Shown here: positions 8,334 through 15,418 of the stretch, piece after piece
Numbering within the stretch: position 1 is the stretch's first letter
How the letters are laid out: every line of letters begins with the position of its first letter
Source of the DNA: Profundibacterium mesophilum KAUST100406-0324
Lineage (GTDB): Bacteria > Pseudomonadota > Alphaproteobacteria > Rhodobacterales > Rhodobacteraceae
Direction of reading: 5' to 3'
DNA length: 64,000 bases
Assembly (NCBI RefSeq): GCF_009835145.1
Contig: NZ_APKE01000027.1
Location: 1-64,000 of the forward strand
Made by a program: the position numbers and the translations under genes
Notes under the pieces: generated by a model
Databases searched by the model: none
What the model was told of the DNA's origin: nothing
Seen by the model: the letters and a program-made list of their open reading frames with translations, nothing else

Positions 8334-9623
8334 TTACTGCGGCGTGAGCTTGTGGATCATGCCCTCGTCCACCGCGGCATAGAGGCTGCCATCGGGGCCG
8401 AGCACGAGGGAGCGGAACCGGCCTGCTTCCATTGGCAGGGTCATCTCGGTGACATCGACCACCGACATGCCATCCTCGGAGAGCTCGATCACGTCGATCC
8501 GCTGACCGATTGGCGTTCCGCCGAAGCCGATCCCCATGATGCCGACGACCATGTTGCCGTTCCAGTCACCCCATTGCTCGCCCTCGAGGAACGCGGCGGA
8601 GGAGGTGCCCTGCGACCAGCCGTTGTTCTCCCAGATCGGGGGCATGGCGTCGGGATAGGTCGCGAAGTCGGTCATCGGCATGAAGGCGGCCCGCTCGAAA
8701 CGGTTCATCCCTTCAGCCTGGTTGGGCATGTAGCCGCAATAGCCGTCCGGGCAGTCGTTGCGCCCGGCCATGTTCCCGCGCGGATCCCAGCCGCCGTTGC
8801 CGCCATTCTGGAGGACGGTGATCTCGTCCGAATGCCAGGGGCCGTGCTCGGCAGTGATCGCGTTGCCGGTCGCAGGATCGAAGGCGATGCCCTGCACGTT
8901 ACGATGGCCGTAGGTGAAGGTCCGCTTGTCGAAGCCCTCTGGCGGCGTGTTCTCCGGATGCGCGTTGCCGTCCGTATCCATGCGGAGGACCTTGGAGCCC
9001 ATCTTGGTCGGGCTTTGTGGTATTTCCTCGTTATGATTGTCGCCCGTGGTCAGCCACAGTGCGCCGTCGGCATCGAAACGGACACGGCCACCATTATGCG
9101 CGCCGGGGCCGCCGAAGGGGTGATCGCTGGCTTCCATCTTGTAGGGAACGTCGTCGACGATATCGGTGCGGTTCGAGACGCTGGCGAAATCCTCGCCGAC
9201 TTCCAGCCGCATGAGGCGGTTGGTATGCGGATCGGACATGTTGGATGTCGAATAGACGTAGATGCGGCGGTTCTCGGAGAAATCGGGGTCGACCGCGACG
9301 CCCATCATGCCGGCCTGGCCTTCGCAGAAGAGATCGTCCTCCTTGCTGGGATAGCCTTCCGACTCGCCCATTCCGAGCAGCGGCTTGACATCGCCCGACG
9401 GCATCATGACCGAAAGGCCCTTGCACTTCTCGGTGAAGAACATCGTCCCATCGGGAAGGAATGCCATGTCCCACGGGTTCTCGAGATCCGAAAGGACCAC
9501 CTCATGCTGCAGGTTGCTGGTGTTCATCCCGGATTGGGCCAGCGCGGGCGTTGCCAGCGCCAGCGCGCAGGCGGCGGTGGAAACGAGCCAGGGCGCAATT
9601 GCGGTGCGCGTGTGATATGTCAT
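8334..9623 (-). CDS. PQQ-dependent sugar (glucose/sorbosone-type) dehydrogenase, periplasmic, 429 aa
   Basis: A soluble six-bladed beta-propeller quinoprotein that oxidises aldoses in the periplasm and passes electrons to a cytochrome or quinone acceptor. A Sec signal peptide ends ATPALA before QSGMN. The family core is clear: NPWDMAFLPDG, GPGAHNGGRVRFDADGALWLTTGDN (His-Asn active-site segment), YGHRNVQGIAFDP and EHGP. The length fits the family. The start is supported by a strong ggagga ribosome site 6-8 bases upstream. The gene lies downstream of, and in the same direction as, the diheme cytochrome c gene at 9895-10734, a plausible electron acceptor. The true substrate is not known. Confidence 0.88.
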   Translation of the reverse strand: MTYHTRTAIAPWLVSTAACALALATPALAQSGMNTSNLQHEVVLSDLENPWDMAFLPDGTMFFTEKCKGLSVMMPSGDVKPLLGMGESEGYPSKEDDLFCEGQAGMMGVAVDPDFSENRRIYVYSTSNMSDPHTNRLMRLEVGEDFASVSNRTDIVDDVPYKMEASDHPFGGPGAHNGGRVRFDADGALWLTTGDNHNEEIPQSPTKMGSKVLRMDTDGNAHPENTPPEGFDKRTFTYGHRNVQGIAFDPATGNAITAEHGPWHSDEITVLQNGGNGGWDPRGNMAGRNDCPDGYCGYMPNQAEGMNRFERAAFMPMTDFATYPDAMPPIWENNGWSQGTSSAAFLEGEQWGDWNGNMVVGIMGIGFGGTPIGQRIDVIELSEDGMSVVDVTEMTLPMEAGRFRSLVLGPDGSLYAAVDEGMIHKLTPQ

Positions 9624-9776
9624 GAATTCTCCTCCCTGAGCATTCTCGACAGGTCGGCCAGCGCGGCCGCCATGTCTTATGTGACCGAATTCGCTTCGGT
9701 CCCGGTCACGCTATGATGTAACGGCAGGTCCATCAATCTTTTTTAGGTCAGACATGCGCGGTCCCGGGGGCGGCGA

Positions 9777-9845
9777 GCGGCCCCGAAACGGCGGCGCGGC
9801 GCATCCGCAGGCGCGCGTCCCCCCGGGTCGAGGGGACGGGGCCGC
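9777..9845. other. GC-rich structured intergenic segment with 9-bp inverted repeat
   Basis: gcggccccg (9777-9785) and its complement (9837-9845) enclose a second small hairpin (gtcccc...ggggac). The element lies between the cytochrome c gene and the dehydrogenase gene. It could terminate or attenuate read-through from the cytochrome gene. There is no T run, so the function is a guess. Confidence 0.35.
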
Positions 9846-9894
9846 AGAGGGCGAGGGAGCGCCCCCCGCCAGATGCGGAGGACGCCGGCGGCAT

Positions 9895-10734
9895 CTACTG
9901 GAAGGTTTCGGTGATATAGGCCGCGATATCGGCGATGTCGGCATCCGAAAGGTCACCGGCGATCGGATGCATCAGCGCGGAGTTGGGTCCGACCATCTCG
10001 CCCGCGCGATACTGCTCGAGGCGCATGGTCAGGTGTTCGGCGCTCTTGTCCGAGAGTTTCGGAAAGCTTGCCATGCCCTTGGCCGTGGGCCCGTGGCAGT
10101 TCTTGCAATTGCCCTGGTAGATCTCCTTGCCCGCGTCAACATTGGCATCCGCCATTGCGGGCGAGGAGGCGGCATCGTGAACTGCATCCTGCGGCATGTC
10201 GGCGTGATCGCTATGAGAGGCGACATCCGCTTCCGCCGCGGCAGGCTCGTCACCGGAATGCGCCTTGGTGGCCGCGTCGTCATGGCCATTCGCCGCGCCG
10301 GACTTGCCTTCGGTCATGTTGCCCTGACCGTCCTTTGCCGTCATTCCGTCATGGCCGCCATTCGTGCCGCCTGCATCGGCCGCGGCGTCCGTCGCATCTT
10401 CTGTCTTGGCCGGTTTCGGCCCGAAACGGTCGGTGATGTAGGCCGCGATATTCATGATGTCCGCGTCGGAGAGATCCGCCGCCATCGGCTGCATCAATGC
10501 GGAGTTCGGCCCGACCATCTCACCCGCGCGATACTGCTCGAGGCGCATGGTCAGGTGTTCGGCGCTCTTGTCCGCGAGTTTGGGGAAGCTCGCCATGCCC
10601 TTGGCCGTGGGCCCGTGGCAGTTCTTGCAACTTCCATCGTAGAGGTCCTGGCCTGCCGCGATGTCCTGGGCACCGGCGGAGCCAGCCCCCAGAATGGCCG
10701 CGGCCGCGAAAGTGAGCAGCATACGTGAAGTCAT
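9895..10734 (-). CDS. Secreted diheme cytochrome c with duplicated domains and long charged linker (279 aa)
   Basis: Periplasmic electron carrier. An N-terminal signal peptide (ends GAGSAGAQ) is followed by two class I cytochrome c domains, each with C-K-N-C-H heme attachment and the same KGMASFPKL and GPNSALM(Q/H)P (Met ligand) segments. The domains are joined by a linker of about 90 residues rich in Ala, Asp, Gly and His. The domains are almost identical in protein and DNA (direct repeats 9911-10108 and 10433-10630), so the duplication is recent or kept alike by gene conversion. The ATG at 10734 starts right before the signal peptide; a TTG at 10749 is an alternative. The neighbouring PQQ dehydrogenase is a likely electron donor. 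Confidence 0.85.
   Translation of the reverse strand: MTSRMLLTFAAAAILGAGSAGAQDIAAGQDLYDGSCKNCHGPTAKGMASFPKLADKSAEHLTMRLEQYRAGEMVGPNSALMQPMAADLSDADIMNIAAYITDRFGPKPAKTEDATDAAADAGGTNGGHDGMTAKDGQGNMTEGKSGAANGHDDAATKAHSGDEPAAAEADVASHSDHADMPQDAVHDAASSPAMADANVDAGKEIYQGNCKNCHGPTAKGMASFPKLSDKSAEHLTMRLEQYRAGEMVGPNSALMHPIAGDLSDADIADIAAYITETFQ
9911..10108. repeat. 198-bp direct repeat, copy 1 (cytochrome domain 2)
   Basis: Aligns without gaps to 10433-10630 at an offset of 522 bases. The last 130 bases differ at only a handful of positions by eye. It encodes the C-terminal cytochrome c domain. Confidence 0.85.
10433..10630. repeat. 198-bp direct repeat, copy 2 (cytochrome domain 1)
   Basis: Partner of 9911-10108. 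It encodes the N-terminal cytochrome c domain. Recombination between the copies would give a monoheme protein and delete 522 bp in frame (174 codons). Confidence 0.85.
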
Positions 10735-10870
10735 GATGTTCCGGTCCAACCCTGTTCTCCATCCCGCCAGCCATGCCGATCCGCAGGCATGTCCCGCGGC
10801 AGATCCGGCAGGCCGATCCCTCAGCCGATATTCGCCGATGCATGGGCAACGATCAAGGCGGACTTTGCGC

Positions 10871-10899
10871 CAGGGCAGGGCAGGGCAGGGCAGGGCGGG
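10871..10899 (+). repeat. (CAGGG)5 tandem repeat, G-quadruplex candidate
   Basis: Five perfect CAGGG units are followed by CGGG, giving six GGG tracts separated by one or two bases on the plus strand. It lies 25 bases past the stop codon of the AGE-family gene (minus strand), between it and the cytochrome gene. It could form a G4 in plus-strand DNA and could vary in unit number. Confidence 0.8.
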
Positions 10900-10923
10900 C
10901 CCGGGTCCGTCGCGCGTGCCGGC

Positions 10924-12135
10924 TCAGGAAGGCCGGCCAGCCAGCGTCGTGCCGTCCACCGGCGATAGAGGGATCAGGCAGGCCTGCAGCGCATGGTAGA
11001 GATCGGGCTTGCCGAAGAAGGGATCGCTCGAGGGATACCCCTCCGCGTCGACCTGCGGATGCCACCCACCGTTTTCGCGATCGATAAGATGGGCAGCCGC
11101 GAAATCCCAGAAACGGCGATACCAATCCTCGTAGACCGCCTTCCCGGTCATTCCGGCCAGCGCATGGGCCGCGCCGATCCCCTCGCATATCGGCCACCAG
11201 TAGCGCTCGGCGACCGCCGGGGCGCCGATCCAGTCGGTGGTATAGACCAACCCGCCGCGCGCCATGTCCCAGCCATCCTCGACCGCGCGGGCGAAAAGGG
11301 CCTCGGCCGCATCCGGGGCCCATGAGAGGCGCCGCTCCCCGGCCTCCCACATCTGAACCAGCAGGCGGGCCCATTCGAGAGCATGGCCGGGGGTCAGGCC
11401 CGCCGGGCGGAACATCGGATCCCCCGCATAGCCGCGATCCACACGCCAATCCGCATCGAAATGCTCGGCAAGACGCCAGTCGTTCTCGCGCGCGCGGCGG
11501 TGGACGAGGAGTTCCGCGATGCGTTCGGCCATGCGCAGGTAGCGCGCCGTGCCGGTCGCCTCATGCGCCGCCATGAGCGCCTCTGCCAGATGCATGTTGC
11601 AGTTCTGCCCACGATAAGGCTCCAGCTCGCGCCATTGCCCGTCGAACGCCTCGCGGATCGCGCCAGCATCCTCCTCCCAGAACCGTTCGGTGATCACCCC
11701 CGCGACCTCATCCAGAAGGGCGCGCGCCTCGGGATGCCCGGCCTGCGCGCCGCTCGCGGCGGCAAGCAGAACGAAGGCGTGTCCGTAGCCCGTGAGCCTG
11801 GGGTCGGGGACATCATGCGCGGTGACCCCCCATGCAAAGCCGCCGGATGGACGCCGATGGCGCGCGAGGATGAAACGAAGTCCGTGATCGACGATGCGCA
11901 TCGCGCCGGGCCGTCCGCGCAACGCGGCGATGGCATAGCAGTGGACCATTCGTGCCGTCGCGTGGATCGCGCGAACGGGGCGCTGCCGCAATGGCTGTCC
12001 GGCGCTGTCGAGTTCGAAGAAGCCACCTTCGGGATCGACGCTTTGTGCCTCGAACAGGCGCAGCAGATCGTCCGCCTCGCGTGCAAGCCATGCGCGGTGG
12101 TCAGGCAGATCGCACCATCGTCCGGGATCGGGCAT
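10924..12135 (-). CDS. AGE-family sugar epimerase/isomerase (mannose isomerase-like), 403 aa
   Basis: A cytoplasmic (alpha/alpha)6-barrel enzyme of the N-acylglucosamine 2-epimerase superfamily, most likely an aldose-ketose isomerase such as mannose/fructose. Family segments seen: RPVRAIHATARMVHCYAIA near 55, QNCNMHLAEALMAAHEATG near 175, LTPGHALEWARLL near 250, ERYWWPICEG near 305, and ENGGWHPQVDAEG near 355 with the conserved His. The length matches the roughly 400-aa family. It stands alone on its strand, and no signal peptide is visible. Substrate preference cannot be read from sequence; an epimerase role remains possible. Confidence 0.82.
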   Translation of the reverse strand: MPDPGRWCDLPDHRAWLAREADDLLRLFEAQSVDPEGGFFELDSAGQPLRQRPVRAIHATARMVHCYAIAALRGRPGAMRIVDHGLRFILARHRRPSGGFAWGVTAHDVPDPRLTGYGHAFVLLAAASGAQAGHPEARALLDEVAGVITERFWEEDAGAIREAFDGQWRELEPYRGQNCNMHLAEALMAAHEATGTARYLRMAERIAELLVHRRARENDWRLAEHFDADWRVDRGYAGDPMFRPAGLTPGHALEWARLLVQMWEAGERRLSWAPDAAEALFARAVEDGWDMARGGLVYTTDWIGAPAVAERYWWPICEGIGAAHALAGMTGKAVYEDWYRRFWDFAAAHLIDRENGGWHPQVDAEGYPSSDPFFGKPDLYHALQACLIPLSPVDGTTLAGRPS

Positions 12136-12473
12136 CGGGGGGCTCCGGTCTGGCGGCGCGCCGGGGCGGCGCCGGTTGGATTGCGGCGCCCCCGGCGGGA
12201 ATGGCGCCCCGCACGGATAATGGCGCGATCACCGCCGGACGCAAGCGGTCCTGCGCTCGAGGCGGCCCAGTCCGCGCGCCGGGTTGCCGCGACGCGTGAA
12301 TGCCGCTTAGGCTGCTAGAAACGGGGAGGCGGGATGATGAAGCTCACGCAAGGACGCGGCCGGCATGAGGGCCGGCGCATGAACCGGCACGGGGCGGGGC
12401 GGCCGGCGCGGCAATCACGCGCGGCTCGCCCGGCGGCGTCCGGCCATGCATGCCGAAGCCGGGGAGACGCGCG
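12136..12473. other. Divergent intergenic region, GC-rich, mostly featureless apart from a mini-ORF
   Basis: Lies between the AGE-family gene (minus) and the CitE-like gene (plus). It contains several GC-rich inverted segments, such as gccggc pairs around 12360-12378, and the candidate mini-ORF starting at 12334. No clear sigma-70 promoter was seen. Confidence 0.4.
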
Positions 12474-12477
12474 GTGA
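12334..12477 (+). CDS. Candidate 47-aa Arg-rich leader ORF, translationally coupled to the CitE-like gene
   Basis: A strong GGGGAGG ribosome site (12323-12329) precedes two adjacent ATG codons (12334, 12337). The frame reads 47 codons starting MMKLTQGRGRHEGRRMN. Its TGA stop (12475-12477) overlaps the likely GTG start (12474) of the next gene in a GTGA arrangement typical of translational coupling. The protein is very rich in Arg, Ala and Gly, as chance frames in GC-rich DNA also are. No family is recognised. It may be a leader peptide or a chance frame. Confidence 0.35.
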   Translation: MMKLTQGRGRHEGRRMNRHGAGRPARQSRAARPAASGHACRSRGDAR

Positions 12478-13385
12478 TCCTGCGATCATTGCTCTTTGTG
12501 CCGGGTGACAGTCCGCGCAAGCTCGAACGGGGCGCGCAGTCGGGTGCGGATGCGATCATCCTCGATCTCGAGGACAGCGTCGCCCCCCAGAACAAGGCCG
12601 CGGCGCGCGAAAGGGCCGCAGCCTTCCTCGCCGACCGCCCCGCGCCCCGGGGACAGCCGCAGGTCTGGGTCAGGATCAATCCGCTCGCCGAGGGCGGGCT
12701 CGAGGATCTGGCGGCGGTGATGCGCATGGGACCGGAGGGGATCATGATACCCAAGGTCGCGCATCCCCGCGAGCTTGCCGAGCTGTCGCTGATGCTCGAT
12801 GCGTTCGAGGCGCGCGATCCCGTCGCGGCGCCCGTCAGGCTGCTTCCCGTGGCCACCGAGACGGCGCGAGCCGTGCTCAACCTGGGAGCCTATGGCGATA
12901 TCCCGATCGCGCGGCTGGCCGGACTGACCTGGGGGGCGGAGGATCTTGCGACGGCGCTGGCGGCCCGGACCAACCGCGATCCCGGTGGCTGCTGGGCCTT
13001 CACATACCGGATGGCGCGCTCGGGCTGCCTGCTCGCCGCACGCGCGGCCGGCGTTCTGGCGATCGACACGCTCTACGCGGATTTCCGCGACCCTGACGGG
13101 CTGCGCGAGGACAGCCGGGCCGCCGCGCGCGAGGGCTTCACCGGGCGCCTTGCCATCCACCCGGCGCAGGTGCCGGTGATCAACGAGGCCTTCAGCCCGG
13201 CGCCCGAGGAACTGGCCCATGCACGGCGCGTCGTCGCCGCGTTCGAGGCGGCACCCGGAACAGGCGTGGTCGGGCTCGACGGCAAGATGCTCGATATCCC
13301 TCATCTGCGGCAGGCCCGCGCCATTCTCGAATTGTCGCAGGCGCATGGGACCGAGGCGGAGAAACCGCCGGAAAATCCGGGGTGA
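12474..13385 (+). CDS. HpcH/HpaI aldolase / citrate lyase beta (CitE)-like protein, 303 aa
   Basis: A TIM-barrel Mg-dependent C-C lyase or thioesterase acting on CoA-type substrates (malyl-CoA, citramalyl-CoA or citryl-ACP relatives). Family marks: RSLLFVPGDSPRK at the start, DAIILDLEDSV, VRINPL, GIMIPKV, PVATETARAVLN (metal-binding Glu), LTWGAEDLATALA (Asp), and GRLAIHPAQVPVINEAFSP. GTG at 12474 is preferred because GGGGAG lies 7 bases upstream and homologues begin near RSLLFVPGD. ATG at 12450 is the alternative. It stands alone, so the exact substrate is unknown. Malyl- or citramalyl-CoA lyase-like is more likely than true citrate lyase, because no citD/citF is nearby. Confidence 0.82.
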   Translation: MILRSLLFVPGDSPRKLERGAQSGADAIILDLEDSVAPQNKAAARERAAAFLADRPAPRGQPQVWVRINPLAEGGLEDLAAVMRMGPEGIMIPKVAHPRELAELSLMLDAFEARDPVAAPVRLLPVATETARAVLNLGAYGDIPIARLAGLTWGAEDLATALAARTNRDPGGCWAFTYRMARSGCLLAARAAGVLAIDTLYADFRDPDGLREDSRAAAREGFTGRLAIHPAQVPVINEAFSPAPEELAHARRVVAAFEAAPGTGVVGLDGKMLDIPHLRQARAILELSQAHGTEAEKPPENPG

Positions 13386-13403
13386 TGGTCACGGGCAATT
13401 TAC

Positions 13404-13421
13404 GTTCAGTCATGACTTAAC
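13404..13421. promoter_or_regulatory. Palindromic operator candidate and promoter of the GbsR/RND operon
   Basis: GTTCAGTCATGACTTAAC is an 18-bp near-perfect dyad with a perfect 10-bp core (AGTCATGACT). A -10-like tataca lies at 13426-13431, so the dyad covers the -35 area. It is about 60 bp upstream of the MarR/GbsR-type regulator gene, the position expected for autorepression. Confidence 0.55.
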
Positions 13422-13481
13422 GGACTATACAAACGGCGATATTACCCTATCTGTGCGGCTCGACTACGAAAGGCGGCATGG

Positions 13482-14015
13482 ATGACGAAGTCTGCAAGCG
13501 GTTCCGCGCAAGGGATCGGCACATCGATGGAAGGGTCGGACGGGAATATGGCCGACAGCGCGCTCGATACGGCGCGCGACAGGTTCATGGAGCGCATCGG
13601 CATCGTCGCGCAGGCCGAGGGCATGACGCGGATCGCGGGACGTGCTTTCGCGCTGCTGATCTTCGATGGCGAGGAGATCGCCTTCGGCGCGCTCGCCGAG
13701 CGGCTCCAGGTCAGCCGGGCCAGCGTCAGCACGAACATGCGTCTTCTCGAGGAGCGCGGTCTGGTCCTGCGTCTCGCCAAGACCGGCGCGCGGCAGGATT
13801 ATTTCCGCCTCGCGGATGATGCATTTGGGCGGATGCTCAAGGTGGTGCGCGAGCGTTCGGCGCAAGCCCATGCCGAGATCGATGCGACACTGCACGAGTT
13901 GCCTCGCGAGGCCCATGACGTGCGGGCGCGCGTCGAGGCCTATTCGCAATTTTATACCGCGGTCGATGAAGGTCTCGGTTTCGCAATCAGCAAGATCGCG
14001 CGGCCGCAGGAATGA
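13482..14015 (+). CDS. GbsR/MarR-family transcriptional regulator, 177 aa
   Basis: Winged-helix DNA-binding regulator. After a flexible N-terminus (about 25 residues) come a helical lead-in, a helix-turn-helix around residues 60-95 (FGALAERLQVSRASVSTNMRLLEERGLV) and a wing (RLAKTGARQDYFRLA), followed by a C-terminal helical region probably used for dimerisation and ligand binding. It is the first gene of a run with the RND membrane-fusion and pump genes 50 bp downstream, so it most likely represses its own operon through the dyad at 13404-13421. The inducer is unknown. ATG at 13482 has a gaaagg ribosome site; ATG at 13478 is out of frame. Confidence 0.85.
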   Translation: MTKSASGSAQGIGTSMEGSDGNMADSALDTARDRFMERIGIVAQAEGMTRIAGRAFALLIFDGEEIAFGALAERLQVSRASVSTNMRLLEERGLVLRLAKTGARQDYFRLADDAFGRMLKVVRERSAQAHAEIDATLHELPREAHDVRARVEAYSQFYTAVDEGLGFAISKIARPQE

Positions 14016-14068
14016 GCCGCGATCGGGCCGGCGGCGATCGCCATGGCCTGGTGCAAGGAGATGACGAC

Positions 14069-15418
14069 ATGAGCACTGACAGCCCAGAGCGCGCGACGCT
14101 CGAATTCGATAGCGACGCCGGCTCTGCTCGCTCCAAGATCGTCGCGGGGTTCCTGATCCTTGCCCTGGTCGGATGGATGGGTTCAGGTTTCGTCCTGCCT
14201 TCCGAGGAGGAGGACATGGCGGGTGAGGAAAAGACACAGGAGGGCCCGCGCGCGGTGGCCGTGGCCGTGCGCCGCTCGCAGGCCGAGCAGGTGGATCAGG
14301 TCTTTGTCGCCGAAGGCCAGGCCGAGCCGGATCGCGACACGCAGATCCTTGCGGAAGTCTCCGGACAGATCGCCGAGCTTGGCGTGCGGCGCGGCGCGTC
14401 CGTGCAGAGCAACGAGACGATCGCGCGGTTCTCGACCGACAAGCGGGAGGCTGATCTCGCCAGGGCGCGAGAGGATCTGACGCGGGCCAACCGCGAGCTG
14501 GAGAACGCGCAGACCCTTCTCGAGCGCGGGATCTCCACGGCGGACCGCGTGGCCGATGCGCGCACCGGCGTCGCGGCGGCCGAGGCGGGGCTCGCCGCCG
14601 CGCAGGACGCGATCGCCGACACGATCGTCAAGGCCCCCTTCGCCGGACGGATCGAGGCGCTCGACATCAATGTCGGCGAATACGTGGCCGCCGGAACCGC
14701 GATCGCGCGCATCGTCGACAACTCGCCCCTTTCGATCACCATCCAGATCCCGCAGCAATCGCTCAACGCGGTGCGTGCGGGGCAGGCGGCGCAGGTCGAT
14801 TTCATCACCGGCGAGAGCGCCATGGGCGAGGTCCGTTTCGTCGGCACCAGCGCCGATGCCGAGACCCGCACGTTCACGGCCGAGATCGAGATCGAGAATG
14901 CCGATGGCGCGATCCCGGCCGGCATCAGCGCGCAGGTCCGCATTCCCACGGGCGAGGTCGTGGCGCATTTCATTTCTCCCGCGCTCCTCTCGCTCGGCAC
15001 CGACGGCACGCTCGGCATCAAGGTCGTCACCGATGAGAACCGCGTGGTCTTCCACAAGATCGCGATCGAGCGTGCGCAGACGGAAGGCATCTGGGTGTCC
15101 GGCCTGCCCAGCGAGGTCGACATCATCACCGTGGGACAGGGTTTCGTGAATGACGGCGAACGCGTCGATCCCAGGATCGAGGAAGAGGCGGCCGCATCCG
15201 GGCCACTTGGCGGCGCGCCCTCCGCAGGGGCACCGAGCCTGCCGGACGCGTCCGTGCCGGAGGCGGGGGGCGATGACGGAATGATCCTGGGCGATGGCGG
15301 GGCGGGTGAGCCGCGTGCCGTCGATACCGAGGATGCGGGCCCTGGAGATGCGGGCCTCGAAATCGCGGATCAGGCCGACACCCCGGCCGTTCTGCCGGAG
15401 CGGGAGACCGAGCAATGA
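14069..15418 (+). CDS. RND efflux periplasmic adaptor (HlyD/AcrA-type membrane fusion protein), 449 aa
   Basis: Links an inner-membrane RND pump to an outer-membrane channel. One N-terminal transmembrane helix (IVAGFLILALVGWMGSGFVL, about 24-43) is followed by the barrel-sandwich/lipoyl halves (EVSGQIAELGVRRGASV and IVKAPFAGRIEALDINVGEYVAAGT) around an alpha-hairpin, then the beta-barrel (VDFITGESAMGEVRFVGTSAD). The last 80 residues are an unusual acidic, Gly/Pro-rich tail. ATG 14069 is chosen for its AAGGAG site 8 bases upstream; a frame extension to 14012 is unlikely. Its stop overlaps the pump start by 4 bases. No outer-membrane factor gene is adjacent. Confidence 0.92.
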   Translation: MSTDSPERATLEFDSDAGSARSKIVAGFLILALVGWMGSGFVLPSEEEDMAGEEKTQEGPRAVAVAVRRSQAEQVDQVFVAEGQAEPDRDTQILAEVSGQIAELGVRRGASVQSNETIARFSTDKREADLARAREDLTRANRELENAQTLLERGISTADRVADARTGVAAAEAGLAAAQDAIADTIVKAPFAGRIEALDINVGEYVAAGTAIARIVDNSPLSITIQIPQQSLNAVRAGQAAQVDFITGESAMGEVRFVGTSADAETRTFTAEIEIENADGAIPAGISAQVRIPTGEVVAHFISPALLSLGTDGTLGIKVVTDENRVVFHKIAIERAQTEGIWVSGLPSEVDIITVGQGFVNDGERVDPRIEEEAAASGPLGGAPSAGAPSLPDASVPEAGGDDGMILGDGGAGEPRAVDTEDAGPGDAGLEIADQADTPAVLPERETEQ

